DNA of 64,000 nt from Alphaproteobacteria bacterium (lineage in GTDB: Bacteria > Pseudomonadota > Alphaproteobacteria > UBA6615). Both the position numbers and the translations under genes were made by a program. Positions within the stretch are counted from its first letter, which is position 1. Every line of letters starts with the position of its first letter. The notes under the pieces were generated by a model, which did no database searches, was not told the DNA's origin, and was given only the letters and a program-made list of their open reading frames with translations. Below, piece after piece: positions 43,180 to 52,670 of this stretch. The DNA lies in the NCBI GenBank assembly GCA_021774575.1, contig JAJFIX010000040.1, forward strand, positions 1 through 64,000. The letters run 5' to 3'.

Positions 43180-44370
43180 TTGATGGCACCTGGTTCAGAC
43201 GAAAAGCCCGCCGCCGGCGAGTGGTATGCCGCCGCTGAGTGTCGGGTCGAAGATCTCGACGCCCTGGTTTCCCGGCAATCGGATGTCGGCATGTATTCTT
43301 ATGCCGCGCGGGTGGTCGATAATATTGTCTGTTATGACGCCGATGATGTGCGGGGATTGCTCGCCGACCCACTGCACGAAAAGGCGCTGCTCGGTGAATG
43401 GGCCGATGTGCTACTCAATCGGAACGGGGTGCTGATGCTGGCCGGGGCTTATGACGATACCCGACCAATAGACGCCGCATCGCGCGTGTTTGAGCAGATT
43501 ATCGGCGATGAGCGCGACGGGGCCAATGGCGCCGACCATTTTGCCGCCGCCGGGGCAAATGACCGGGTATGGAATGCCCAGGAAAAATTGTGCCTGCGGG
43601 CGCCGGAGATTTTTGCCCAATATTTTGCCAATGACCTGATTGCCGCCGTTTGCCGGGCCTGGCTCGGCCCCAATTATCAGCTCACCAGTCAGGTCAATTT
43701 GGTGCGGCCCGGCGGCGGCGCGCAATCGGCGCATCGCGATTACCATTTGGGTTTTCAGACCGACGATGAGGCGGCAAAATATCCCGCCCACATACATCAA
43801 CTGTCGCCGCTACTCACCTTGCAGGGGGCGGTCGCCCATTGCGACATGCCGGTCGAAAGCGGGCCAACGCAAGTGCTGCCTTATTCCCAGCTCTACCGGC
43901 CCGGCTATCTGGCCTGGCGGCGAGCCGATTTTCGCGCCTATTTTGACGCTCACCGGGTCCAGCTGGCGTTAAAAAAGGGCGACGCCCTGTTCTTTAATCC
44001 GGCGCTGTTTCATGCCGCGGGGGCCAATCGAACCACCAACATCGCGCGCATGGCCAATCTTTTACAAGTTTCCTCGGCTTTTGGCCGGGCGATGGAAACC
44101 GTCGACCGGCGGGCCATGTCGAATGCGCTATTTCCCGTCATTTGCGCCCAGCTTGCAGCCGGAGACCTCTCTCCGGTCGGGGCCACCTGTGCCATTGCCG
44201 CCTGCGCCGAGGGCTATTCCTTTCCCACAAACCTTGACCGGGACCCGCCGACAGACGGCCTGGCACCGCAAAGCGCGCAAGCGCTTTTCCATCAAGGGGT
44301 CGACGAAAATTGGCCGGAAACCGACTTCGCGGACAGGCTCGACGCGCTTTATGCACGTCGGGGCGGGTAA
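43180..44370 (+). CDS. phytanoyl-CoA dioxygenase-family (PhyH) protein
   Basis: 396 residues. QSAHRDYHLGFQ gives the iron-binding H185 and D187 of the Fe(II)/2-oxoglutarate oxygenase fold, and FFNPALFHAAGANRTTN gives the second ligand H278 and the 2-oxoglutarate-binding R284. The sequence RPGGGAQSAHRD supports this. It would hydroxylate a small organic substrate; neighbours do not indicate which. The family usually has about 250-320 residues, so this one has extra N-terminal and C-terminal segments. Confidence 0.88.
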   Translation: MMAPGSDEKPAAGEWYAAAECRVEDLDALVSRQSDVGMYSYAARVVDNIVCYDADDVRGLLADPLHEKALLGEWADVLLNRNGVLMLAGAYDDTRPIDAASRVFEQIIGDERDGANGADHFAAAGANDRVWNAQEKLCLRAPEIFAQYFANDLIAAVCRAWLGPNYQLTSQVNLVRPGGGAQSAHRDYHLGFQTDDEAAKYPAHIHQLSPLLTLQGAVAHCDMPVESGPTQVLPYSQLYRPGYLAWRRADFRAYFDAHRVQLALKKGDALFFNPALFHAAGANRTTNIARMANLLQVSSAFGRAMETVDRRAMSNALFPVICAQLAAGDLSPVGATCAIAACAEGYSFPTNLDRDPPTDGLAPQSAQALFHQGVDENWPETDFADRLDALYARRGG

Positions 44371-44484
44371 TGGCCGGCCAATCTATTTCATCACGCCATT
44401 TCATCAGCCATGATTATGCGTGACGAAAATTTGGCACCTTCCGAGCGTTGGGTGTAGGATAAGCTGCATTCAGGAGGATCAGAC

Positions 44485-45381
44485 ATGTACCGCGCCACAC
44501 TAAAAATATGCGTTAAATCTGCTGCCGCTATGATTGGCCTTGCCGCCATCAGCGCCCCTGCGGCCGGCTTCGACGAAGCCGAAGTCACGCAGTTATTGAC
44601 CACCAAGCTGTGTGAGAGCTGCGACCTTCAGGCCGCCGATTTGCGCGGCGAGGATCTGACCGACGCCGATTTACGCTTTGCCGATTTGCGCTCCACCTTA
44701 ATGACATCAGCCGATCTTTCCGGCGCTGATCTGACAAATTCCGATCTCGGTGTGGCTGCGCTGGCCAATGCGACCCTGGAAGGCGCCGTGCTGCGGGGCG
44801 CCAACCTGACACGCGCGGATCTGACCAATGCCGACTTGACCGGCGTCGATTTGCGCGACGCCATTTTGGCCGGGGCGCGGCTGCGGCGGGCCCATTTGAC
44901 CGACGCGAATTTGACCGTGGTCGATTTAACCAGCGCCGATTTAGCCAACGCCAACTTAGCCGGCGCCAACCTGACCGTCGCCGACCTGACCGATGCCGAT
45001 CTGACCAGCGCCGATTTGACCGACACCACCATGATCGGCGCCGACCTCACCGGATCGGATTTAGAAGGCGCAAGCCTGGTCGACGCCGACCTCACCGGAG
45101 CCGACCTCACCAGCGTCGACTTGACCAATGCCAACTTAGAAAATGCCAGCCTGACCGTCGCCGACCTGACCGACGCCAATTTAACCAGCGCCGACCTGAC
45201 CGACACCAACCTGACCGGCGCCAACCTCACCGGCGCCAACCTGACCGATGCCAATCTGGACGGCACCGACCTCACCGGCGCCAACATGCGCGGCGTCGAC
45301 CTAACCCGCGCCAAACTCGAAACCGCCATCCTCTGCCGCACCAGAATGCCCGACGGGCAGGTGGAGTTTAGCGGCTGTTAG
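44485..45381 (+). CDS. secreted pentapeptide-repeat protein
   Basis: 298 residues. A signal peptide (AAAMIGLAAISAPAAG) is followed by about 45 tandem pentapeptides of the form A(D/N)LT(D/S/G), from residue 50 to 275, forming a right-handed quadrilateral beta helix. Two cysteines in CESC and CRTR...FSGC cap the helix. Such proteins mimic DNA or act as scaffolds; with a leader this one is periplasmic or surface-exposed. A diverged copy of its 3' end lies at 49242. The KAP NTPase gene follows on the other strand, convergent. Confidence 0.92.
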   Translation: MYRATLKICVKSAAAMIGLAAISAPAAGFDEAEVTQLLTTKLCESCDLQAADLRGEDLTDADLRFADLRSTLMTSADLSGADLTNSDLGVAALANATLEGAVLRGANLTRADLTNADLTGVDLRDAILAGARLRRAHLTDANLTVVDLTSADLANANLAGANLTVADLTDADLTSADLTDTTMIGADLTGSDLEGASLVDADLTGADLTSVDLTNANLENASLTVADLTDANLTSADLTDTNLTGANLTGANLTDANLDGTDLTGANMRGVDLTRAKLETAILCRTRMPDGQVEFSGC

Positions 45382-45486
45382 CCGGGGGGAATCAATTGCG
45401 GTTCTAAATATGCAATTGGTGAATCCTATCGTCACTGACGAAGATGTTGGTGGTCCTCAGACGGAGGCCGGTCTCGACCGATGAGG

Positions 45487-47766
45487 TTATTTGTCTTTCC
45501 CGATACTCGCCGCCGCCAACAATTCCTTTGCCAACGCAATTTGTGCTGGATCCCTGCCACTATCCTCAGACATCCCTTTTAGCCGCGCCAAGGCCTCGTC
45601 AAAATCCATAAAATTCTTTAGGTCACGGCGGTTTAGCGGGTAATACGTCTTGTCAGATTTCGTCCACCCGCGGCAAGCAGATAGAAATTTCAAAAATTTG
45701 TTATCGGTAACCATCTGCTCCTTGGCCCACTGCCAGACAAGGGCCGTATCCCCAGCTATCTGCCACCCCTTCATAAGCGACACTAACTCCGGTGCATCAA
45801 TTATTTTATCCCGGTCTGTTGTCTCAAATCTATTCAGCAATAGCCTTGTTGCCGTTTGAAGTTGCTGGTCCGAAAACATCGAACTCCCTTCGGAAAAAGT
45901 TCCGGGTTCAAATCGGTCAGGAGTTAATATTTGCCCAGGAAGAAGATGAGCCATTAGCCAGCCAATGGCTGCGCCATTGGAAAAAACATTTTCAATAACT
46001 TTCGTGCGATCAAATTCGTCCTGCCTGGCAGCCAATTCTACAAACAGGTCGCCGCTGGCTCTCCATGACGCCCTTCGGCTCAACTTATCGCTATTCACCT
46101 TACGTTGACAGCCATCCATGCAATTTGCCAACCCATATAATATTGACGGTATTGCATTATTCGGCAATTCTGCCTTGTCCATAAATTCCAATCGATCCAG
46201 CAACACGTCAAATTTTGTACCGCCCTGCGGTCTCTCCTGTTCAATAAGACGCCGAATGTCGTCTTCGATATTTTCGCCAGCCCCTGCCCGCGAAATAAAA
46301 CTATGAACTTCACTGTCTTCAAGAGCTCCTGCCAGTTTAGTGAACGCAAAATAATATCGACTATGCTGATTGCTGCCAAGACGACGGTCTTTTACGAATG
46401 ATTGAGTGACCATACTTAGATTATTGAAAAGCCGTGTATTTGGGTGAATGCCTGGGCCAGTGTTGATTCCCGGGACGAAAATCCGCAACGTCGAAATAGA
46501 TCTCGCATGGGCGATGTTCTCCATATCGACGTAGTCGTTCAGTTCTTCCGCTGCGGCTACCTGGTCCGCCTCACTGATAAATGCACCGTCTTCAACTGCG
46601 GCACATTCGGCGAGGTAAGTTTCAATCCAGGAATAAAAGCCCTCATCCCGTAATTTCACCATTTGCAACCAGACCAGATCCGGAAAATCGACTTTGTCGG
46701 AAATCGGTGGCCAATAAAGTCGAATTGCATTCAATGCCCGCACAACGTCACGCGGCGTTTTTAGCAGCCCGCCTTCCATGTGACAGACCAATGCCAACCT
46801 ATCCAGTGTGCCCTCGGGTAATCTGCTGGCTGAGAGAGAGTTATATAACGCCAAGCATTCGTCCCTAAACCAGCGGCGTAAATCATATGCCTCGGGTTGA
46901 GGAACGTGAAAACTCACTTGAATAATTTTCTCCAGGAACGAAGTGCCGTCGTCGATATGGAGGGCTTGTTCCAGGCTCTTCGCCAAATTTTTTCGATCAA
47001 AACAAAGGACATAGATAACGTTTGGAAAGTTCGCAACGGCCCTAATGAGCCGCACAATTTCGACAGCCTCCCGGGGTTCCAAGCGATCCAGATCATCGAC
47101 AATCACGACAACGCGTCGGCTGAGATTGCCAAGACCGTCGGATAGTTCTTTTTTAAGCAGCGACAGAGTCTTGGTCTGATCCAGTGCGTCAGTCGCGTTT
47201 CCGGCCGCATCTAAAACATGCGCCGCTATAGCACTAAAGGGAACCCCAAGTTTATCAGCAAGCTGGGCAGCGGTTGCCGCGCCCCGTGACAGATTCGATG
47301 CATATCCGAGAAGTTTCTTCGCGACTTTAGCCGTCCCATCCTTGAGGGCTTCTGCCTGGCTCTTCCCCGGCGCTTCAATTGCCGCGGCAGCAGATGCCAG
47401 GTCGGACATCAGTTCCCCCAGCATCCCATCCCTGTCACCGACCAGCCAAGGCTCAAACCACACAATTTCCGGTGATTGATCGTCGCCCCTGCCAAGTGCA
47501 TCCGCCAACAGGTTAACCAAACTTGATTTACCCGAGCCCCATTCCCCCTCAATTGACACGACCAACCCCTTCTTGTCAGTCGCCTGCTTTAAAAGAGAAT
47601 CCGCCAGCTCATCGGCCACCGATTGAAAGCCCAAAAGATCCTTCTTGTATCCCGGGGCAATCGGATGATCCGGGTCGAGTTCAGGAAGGTCATCTGTACC
47701 AGCCGACCCTGGTGAACCATTACCTGGCTCACTTGACGGGCCTTGAGGCCCAGCGTCATTTGCCAT
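45487..47766 (-). CDS. KAP-family P-loop NTPase
   Basis: 759 residues from the ATG at 47766 (AAGGG eight bases upstream). Walker A GEWGSGKSS (74-82, K80) and Walker B VVVIVDDLDRL (219-229, D224/D225) surround an Ala-rich helical insert (about 130-200) that may touch the membrane, the KAP hallmark. The C-terminal half (about 280-759) is helical with several Trp and charged stretches and no recognised domain. KAP NTPases occur in phage exclusion and membrane organisation. The pentapeptide-repeat gene is convergent with it. Confidence 0.85.
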   Translation of the reverse strand: MANDAGPQGPSSEPGNGSPGSAGTDDLPELDPDHPIAPGYKKDLLGFQSVADELADSLLKQATDKKGLVVSIEGEWGSGKSSLVNLLADALGRGDDQSPEIVWFEPWLVGDRDGMLGELMSDLASAAAAIEAPGKSQAEALKDGTAKVAKKLLGYASNLSRGAATAAQLADKLGVPFSAIAAHVLDAAGNATDALDQTKTLSLLKKELSDGLGNLSRRVVVIVDDLDRLEPREAVEIVRLIRAVANFPNVIYVLCFDRKNLAKSLEQALHIDDGTSFLEKIIQVSFHVPQPEAYDLRRWFRDECLALYNSLSASRLPEGTLDRLALVCHMEGGLLKTPRDVVRALNAIRLYWPPISDKVDFPDLVWLQMVKLRDEGFYSWIETYLAECAAVEDGAFISEADQVAAAEELNDYVDMENIAHARSISTLRIFVPGINTGPGIHPNTRLFNNLSMVTQSFVKDRRLGSNQHSRYYFAFTKLAGALEDSEVHSFISRAGAGENIEDDIRRLIEQERPQGGTKFDVLLDRLEFMDKAELPNNAIPSILYGLANCMDGCQRKVNSDKLSRRASWRASGDLFVELAARQDEFDRTKVIENVFSNGAAIGWLMAHLLPGQILTPDRFEPGTFSEGSSMFSDQQLQTATRLLLNRFETTDRDKIIDAPELVSLMKGWQIAGDTALVWQWAKEQMVTDNKFLKFLSACRGWTKSDKTYYPLNRRDLKNFMDFDEALARLKGMSEDSGRDPAQIALAKELLAAASIGKDK

Positions 47767-48056
47767 CCACAATTCCCTTCATACGGCGATTTCATTGCCA
47801 TACCGGCGCCCACCCAGACCTATTTATGAGGGAGGATTCTTCACGTTATGCACCTTATTGAACAGGACTGTAAACTCGAATAGTGTCGACAAATCGACTG
47901 CCACGGTTCCTCGGCCGAATGGAGAAAGGTCTCGGGGGTAAACGCCGTCTACCCGGCACGTCGGACACCTTCTACCAAAGCCGATACGCACCGTGAAAAT
48001 TCGGGCTCATATTATTATTTCGATGCGATTCTTCGGGGCTGATCCGGGGCGCAGGC

Positions 48057-49175
48057 TTAATCGGGCATGAAATTTATGCGGGCGGTGGCCATGATCGGGA
48101 TCGACAAGTCGGTGCTCCAATCGTTGAGACCCTGGGCACCCCCCGACAGGGCAGAATCGTCGGCCGTTAGGCTGCCGTTATAGTGAAGCCCGGTTTCCAA
48201 CCCAACCGAGAGACGATCATTGACGTCGTAGAGTAAGCCGGCGCCAAGTCCCAATTGAAACGTTGTGCTCTGGTTGTAATAGCTGGAATCTGCATTATCG
48301 TCGTTGCCCAGATCGACACCGTTGAGCTCTAAAGCCAGGTCGATCGCGCTAACGAATTTAACCCCTACAGAAGCCGAGACAAAAGGCGTCAGCCGCTTTT
48401 CGGGGTTGATGAAGCGGCGAACACCGGTCCCCAGATAGAAAGAATGATAGTCGGAAAATTGACCTCGGATTTCGTCGTTTCGGTCGACCATGTTGATGAC
48501 ACCGCCGTTCGAGACATCAGCCGGGCCACTAAACGAGAACGCGTCAAAAGACATGCTTTGAGCAAATGCATAGGAAATGCCGCCATAGATTTCGGTATTG
48601 CGTGAGAGGCCCAAGCCAAATTCACCACCAATGGAAATCTTTGGATAAAATACGTCGCCGAAATTTTGGCTTTGGGAGTCAATACGGGTGCCTGCTAGCG
48701 GGCTGATCGTGGTTTCACCGATACGAATAGTTTCGCTGAACTGATACTCCTCAAAGGCCATGCCATATATGGAAAAACCAGTTCCAACATAGGGCGAGAA
48801 GGAGAACTGCCCCCGGGAGGGCCGCTGCCGTACCGGCTCCAAATCGTTCCCATAATAAACGCCGTAAGCGAATGAGCCTGCCTCACGAAAGAAACCTGTA
48901 CCCTCCGGTTCCGGGACAGGGGCGCCATAATAACCACTTCTCGGATCCTCGCTGTCGCGTCGCTGCTGCTCGATGGACCGCGAATCAGCCCCCGTATAAT
49001 TAGGTAATCTGTTTAAGGAATCGATGAATTCTTGGCGTTGGTCCTGGGGCAAATCGGACATGTCAATGGTAACGGTGTCTTTAATAAAATGGCGACCCTC
49101 ATCTTGGGCAAGTACCGGTTGTGCCACGACGAATGATAAACACAGCAATGCACACGAGAAAGAAAAGCTCTTCAC
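48057..49175 (-). CDS. outer-membrane beta-barrel protein
   Basis: 372 residues. An N-terminal signal peptide (LLCLSFVVAQPVLA) precedes a charged stretch and a barrel with many alternating beta strands (PYVGTGFSIYGMAF, YPKISIGGEFGLGL, YHSFYLGTGVRRF, FQLGLGAGLLYDV). It ends MATARINFMPD, near the terminal aromatic pattern of barrel proteins. No family assigned; possibly an OmpA-like porin or a surface adhesin. Confidence 0.72.
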   Translation of the reverse strand: MKSFSFSCALLCLSFVVAQPVLAQDEGRHFIKDTVTIDMSDLPQDQRQEFIDSLNRLPNYTGADSRSIEQQRRDSEDPRSGYYGAPVPEPEGTGFFREAGSFAYGVYYGNDLEPVRQRPSRGQFSFSPYVGTGFSIYGMAFEEYQFSETIRIGETTISPLAGTRIDSQSQNFGDVFYPKISIGGEFGLGLSRNTEIYGGISYAFAQSMSFDAFSFSGPADVSNGGVINMVDRNDEIRGQFSDYHSFYLGTGVRRFINPEKRLTPFVSASVGVKFVSAIDLALELNGVDLGNDDNADSSYYNQSTTFQLGLGAGLLYDVNDRLSVGLETGLHYNGSLTADDSALSGGAQGLNDWSTDLSIPIMATARINFMPD

Positions 49176-49241
49176 GGGCCACCTCCAGGTTGAATATTCC
49201 AGGAGCTATTCTTTCGCACTATGCTTTGATTCGACGCAATA

Positions 49242-49346
49242 GGCGCCAAAATGCGCGGCATCGACCTAACCTGGGCCAAACTCGAAACCGCCATACTCTG
49301 GCGCACCAGACTGCCCGGCGGGCAGGTGGTGATTAGGGGCCGTTAG
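49242..49346 (+). pseudogene. displaced 3' fragment of the pentapeptide-repeat gene
   Basis: About 105 bases, from GGCGCCAAAATGCGCGGCAT to TTAGGGGCCGTTAG, match 45277-45381 at roughly 85% of positions. Translated it reads GAKMRGIDLTWAKLETAI and then LWRTRLPGGQVV before a stop; both capping cysteines are lost. There is no ATG-led upstream part. It is a partial tandem-like copy of the parent in the same orientation, 3.9 kb away. Confidence 0.85.
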
Positions 49347-49366
49347 AGGGGGGGGCGGGCCACCAG

Positions 49367-50005
49367 TCACAGCTCCCCCACCGAATGGGGGTCGATGGCG
49401 TAAGGATATGTGGTGGTCAAAAATCCATCTTGGGATTGGACCCGGGCAATCCACGCCGTGACGTTTTTATAATCGGCCAGTGGTAGGTTGGCCTCGTCGG
49501 CTAAATGCACATAGGCAAAGACCGCCATGTCGGCCACCGTATAATCGGTGCCGCCGAGAAATGGGTTGCGGCCCAGCTCGGCGTCGAGGATCGCTAGCGA
49601 CTTTAACGAGAGGTCGCGTTTGGCGGCGATCAAATCGGGCGCTCGCGCCTTGTCTTTGCCGGTTTGCACCCAGTGGCGCAGCGTGGCGATGCCGCCTTGC
49701 ACGATCTCGGCTTCAAACAACAGCCATTGCAGGACTTTGGCCCGTGCTTGGGGGGTGGCGGGAAGATAGGCCGTGCCCTCGGCCAGAAAGGTGAGGATCG
49801 CGTTGGATTCGGCTAGGGTAAGACCATCGTCCAAGGCGATTGCCGGGACGGTGCCCGTCGGGCTGATCGCGCAGAACGCCGCCGTCCGGCCCTCGCCTTC
49901 AAAGATACTGACCAGCTTTATTTGAGCGGTTTGGCCCAAATGGTTCAGCAACAATCGCACCTTGTAGCAATTTTGGGACGGCAGATAATCATAGAGTGTA
50001 AGCAT
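49367..50005 (-). CDS. glutathione S-transferase
   Basis: 212 residues. YDYLPSQNCYKVRLLLNHLG (about 4-23) and SPTGTVPAIALDDGLTLAESNAILTFLAEG cover the thioredoxin-like GSH site with the cis-Pro (TVPAI) and ES motif; a helical C-terminal domain ends FAYVHLADEANLPL. It conjugates glutathione or reduces peroxides in the cytoplasm; a substrate cannot be assigned. Confidence 0.9.
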   Translation of the reverse strand: MLTLYDYLPSQNCYKVRLLLNHLGQTAQIKLVSIFEGEGRTAAFCAISPTGTVPAIALDDGLTLAESNAILTFLAEGTAYLPATPQARAKVLQWLLFEAEIVQGGIATLRHWVQTGKDKARAPDLIAAKRDLSLKSLAILDAELGRNPFLGGTDYTVADMAVFAYVHLADEANLPLADYKNVTAWIARVQSQDGFLTTTYPYAIDPHSVGEL

Positions 50006-50239
50006 GAGACGAAATCCTTCGCGCGGGTGAAATGAGCGGGCGATAATATCAGCCCCCCATTTGCCCGCATTCCGTTTCTTGCGATTGGGTCATTTTTATC
50101 CCCAACTACCTTTGTCCAGCCTGTTAATAACCGCGCCCTCACCCGGCTCCATCATGCTAGGGTCGGGGCGGCAGGATTATATCGTTTCGGTCGTATCGTT
50201 TCTTTGATTAAGCAGTGGTTTAACAGTGGAAGGAAGATC

Positions 50240-50578
50240 ATGATTACCGCGCGACATCTTGGCCCGCTTCTCCTCGCCGCTCTGTTCGGTGGGGCCACCT
50301 GGACCCTGGCAACTCCAGCCAAGGCCGATCATTGTTATCACATCTCCAGCGGGATGATTTATTGCTACGACACCCTGCCCGCCAGCGTCACCCATCACGC
50401 TTGGCCGAGCAGCGATATCCCGCCACTGTCCCAGGGTCAGGCATGGGAATGCAATCTGATGTCCCATCCGCGAACCATTTGCGTGTCCTTTGACCCGGCA
50501 TCGGAACCGCCGGTCATCCCAAAATATTTGGCCGATGACGAGAAATTTGGAACCGAGAACGATCCGCCAGAAAGTTAA
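50240..50578 (+). CDS. small secreted protein of unknown function
   Basis: 112 residues from the ATG at 50240 (GGAAG upstream). A signal peptide ends around ATPAKADHC; the mature part has four cysteines (HC, YC, EC, IC), probably two disulfides, and a polar C terminus. No family recognised. Confidence 0.65.
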   Translation: MITARHLGPLLLAALFGGATWTLATPAKADHCYHISSGMIYCYDTLPASVTHHAWPSSDIPPLSQGQAWECNLMSHPRTICVSFDPASEPPVIPKYLADDEKFGTENDPPES

Positions 50579-50662
50579 CGGAAAAGCCAATAGAGAGCCG
50601 GTAACATCGGTCAAGATTTTAAAAGGCAGGTGGGGTTTTGAAAGGCCGGACCGGATAATGAT

Positions 50663-51211
50663 ATGAGCGCAATCAAACTCACCTTTTTGGGCAGTCTATT
50701 CATTTTGGCAACGGGCGTCGGGCTGGTCTTTGTGCTGGCGACCTATATTTTGCCCGACAATTTGCCAGAGGGCCAGCCACAGACCCAAGTCGACGCCCCG
50801 GCAGAGCAAGTCGCAACCGCCTCGGTCCAATCGGCAAACACCGGCTGGTCGACGCAAATCAATGTTTCCCGCGACGGGCATTTTTATGTCGACGCCATGG
50901 TTTCGAGCACGCCGATCCGGTTTCTGATCGATACCGGTGCCTCTATGGTCGCCTTATCCCAAGAAGATGCGCGCCGGATGCATCTGCGCGTCGATGACGC
51001 CAGCTACACCCATAGCGTCATGACGGCGGGGGGAATGCGCCGTGCGGCCAAGGTCGATCTGGCCAATATAAGGATCGACGATAACTGGTTCTATAATGTC
51101 GAGGCGACAATCATCGACGGCAATGACGATGTCTCGATCCTCGGCATGAGCTTTTTGCGCCAATTGGAAAATTTTCAATTTAGCGACCGGGTGCTGACGC
51201 TTTTCTGGTAG
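50663..51211 (+). CDS. retropepsin-like aspartic protease (TIGR02281 type), membrane-anchored
   Basis: 182 residues. One N-terminal membrane helix (TFLGSLFILATGVGLVFVLAT), then a retropepsin-like domain with IRFLIDTGASMVALSQ (catalytic D) and GMSFLRQLENFQF. The DTGA motif is that of clan AA proteases common in alphaproteobacteria; these act as homodimers in the periplasm. Only one D-T-G is present per chain, as expected. Confidence 0.9.
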   Translation: MSAIKLTFLGSLFILATGVGLVFVLATYILPDNLPEGQPQTQVDAPAEQVATASVQSANTGWSTQINVSRDGHFYVDAMVSSTPIRFLIDTGASMVALSQEDARRMHLRVDDASYTHSVMTAGGMRRAAKVDLANIRIDDNWFYNVEATIIDGNDDVSILGMSFLRQLENFQFSDRVLTLFW

Positions 51212-51247
51212 GATCGGCAAAACTAAAATCATTAATAGGAGCCACCC

Positions 51248-51562
51248 ATGCCCGACTTTGTCATCGCCTATCACGGCGGCACAAAACCCGAAACCCAAGA
51301 GGCCGGCGCCGCAGCAATGGAGAGATGGAAAGTCTGGGTCGCCGATCTCGGCGATGCGGTGGTCAATCCGGGCACGCCCTTGGGCCCATCGAAGTCCGTC
51401 ACCACCGACGGCGTATCCGACGGTGGTGGCCCCACTGCACTGACCGGGTTTTCAATCGTCACCGCCGCCGATATGGACGCGGCCCTGGTGATCGCCAATA
51501 AATGCCCGTTCCTCGAAATGGGTACGATTGAGGTCGCCCAAATAATGACCTTCGACAGTTAG
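51248..51562 (+). CDS. YCII-related protein
   Basis: 104 residues beginning MPDFVIAYHGGTKPET; the motif WVADLGDAVVNPGTPLGPS and VTAADMDAALVIANKCPFL correspond to the YCII/DGPF-like ferredoxin-fold family, small proteins of unknown catalytic role. AGGAG lies before the ATG. It follows the protease gene by 36 bases and may be cotranscribed. Confidence 0.82.
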   Translation: MPDFVIAYHGGTKPETQEAGAAAMERWKVWVADLGDAVVNPGTPLGPSKSVTTDGVSDGGGPTALTGFSIVTAADMDAALVIANKCPFLEMGTIEVAQIMTFDS

Positions 51563-51564
51563 GG

Positions 51565-51600
51565 ACCAGTCCCCAAAGGACCAGTTCCTAGTCCCCAAGC
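51565..51600. repeat. short GGACCAGT-type repeat
   Basis: GGACCAGTCCCCAAA is followed at once by a diverged copy GGACCAGTTCCTAGTCCCC. Each contains a small palindrome (GGGACCAGTCCC). It overlaps the gap between the convergent ends of the YCII gene and the 68-aa gene, and may act as a weak terminator or be a REP-like relic. Confidence 0.4.
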
Positions 51601-51794
51601 ATAGTTAGGGCAGCCCGCCGCTCGCCGGGTTTCAGCCGCAAGAACGCCTTGCGCGCTTTGGCAATATCTTGGTCGGTTCCGCTTTCCGCCGCCGATTTTA
51701 GAATGATCGTCGTCGGATCGTCGGCACCGCAAATGAAAGCCAGCGCATTGGCCAGACGCCCCATAGCCTCGCGGTCAATTTTTAACTCGTCCAT
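51588..51794 (-). CDS. small protein of unknown function (68 aa)
   Basis: 68 residues, all-helical: MDELKIDREAMGRLANALAFI and ARKAFLRLKPGERRAALTMLGD. The ATG at 51794 lies 34 bases after the GST-like stop (51828), with TGAGGACGC upstream. No family recognised; possibly a small regulatory or adaptor protein cotranscribed with the GST-like gene. Confidence 0.55.
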   Translation of the reverse strand: MDELKIDREAMGRLANALAFICGADDPTTIILKSAAESGTDQDIAKARKAFLRLKPGERRAALTMLGD

Positions 51795-51827
51795 TTAACG
51801 CGTCCTCATAAGAAAATTCAGCCAAAT

Positions 51828-52670
51828 CTATTTTTCGGCCAGCACACCAAAATTTCGCACATGATACCCCGCCTTGCCCCGTTGGCGGGCAAATCGGGTG
51901 AGCATGATCCGGGCCGGGCGCGGTTCCCAGTCGAGGATCCCCGCATCGTATGAAGGCAGTTGTTTGACCCGCCCATGCCAGGCGGCCAAATTGGGATAGC
52001 GCTCCATCGGCCAATCCATCAGCTCAAAACGATGGACATTCGGCATCCAGGCGATATCGGCCAAGCTCAGCCCATCCCCAACCAGCCAGTTGCGATCACC
52101 CAGCGCCGCATCGACAAGGGCAAACCCCGCATCGGTTCGATTAACGCAGTCGGTGACCATCTCGGCGGGCAGATAATCGGCCCCGTGATAGGCCCGAATA
52201 AACCCGACCAGCACATCGTTTTTCACGTCCGCTTCAAAAGTCGCCAGATCCTGGTCGGAAATTTTACGCGCCGCGCGAAACAGAAATTCATGAGAGAGGA
52301 CCTTCAGGTCATATTGCGCCTCTTCCGCCGCAACCAACCAACTCATCATCGCCGCAACGCCTTCGGCATGACTGGGGCGCAGGGTCGGTGTGGGAAAAAC
52401 CGTATCGAGATAATCGATAATATCGACGGACTCGGTCCGCAGCACCCCGTCATGCACCAACACCGGTACCAGGCCCTTTGGATTAATGGCGAGAAATTCC
52501 GGCGCCAAATTATCGCCGTGCAGCAGTTCCAATTGATGGCTTTCCCATTCCTGGTCTTTTTCCGCCAGCACCGTGCGCACCCGCTGGGAACAGCTGGATA
52601 AATCATCGTGCCACAAATGGATACCGGTAAGCCCTGTTATCGTAGGATCGTTGTTTTCGACAATCGGCAC
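51828..52670 (-). CDS. glutathione S-transferase-family protein
   Basis: 280 residues. IHLWHDDLSSCSQRVRTVLAEK (about 17-38) and NPKGLVPVLVHDGVLRTESVDIIDYLD hold the GSH-binding thioredoxin fold with a Ser-Cys pair in place of the usual Tyr/Ser and the cis-Pro (LVPVLV) and ES motif. A long helical C-terminal domain follows, larger than in the 212-residue GST nearby. Activity cannot be assigned. Confidence 0.82.
   Translation of the reverse strand: MPIVENNDPTITGLTGIHLWHDDLSSCSQRVRTVLAEKDQEWESHQLELLHGDNLAPEFLAINPKGLVPVLVHDGVLRTESVDIIDYLDTVFPTPTLRPSHAEGVAAMMSWLVAAEEAQYDLKVLSHEFLFRAARKISDQDLATFEADVKNDVLVGFIRAYHGADYLPAEMVTDCVNRTDAGFALVDAALGDRNWLVGDGLSLADIAWMPNVHRFELMDWPMERYPNLAAWHGRVKQLPSYDAGILDWEPRPARIMLTRFARQRGKAGYHVRNFGVLAEK

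Noticed and set aside
44640..45300. Tandem repeats that look like a possible CRISPR or satellite array
   Set aside because: The period is 15 bases in codon register and encodes pentapeptides A(D/N)LTx; it is protein-coding repetition with no unique spacers.
50177..50614. Minus-strand frame opposite the 112-aa secreted protein
   Set aside because: The plus-strand gene has a signal peptide, ribosome site and paired cysteines; the minus frame has none.
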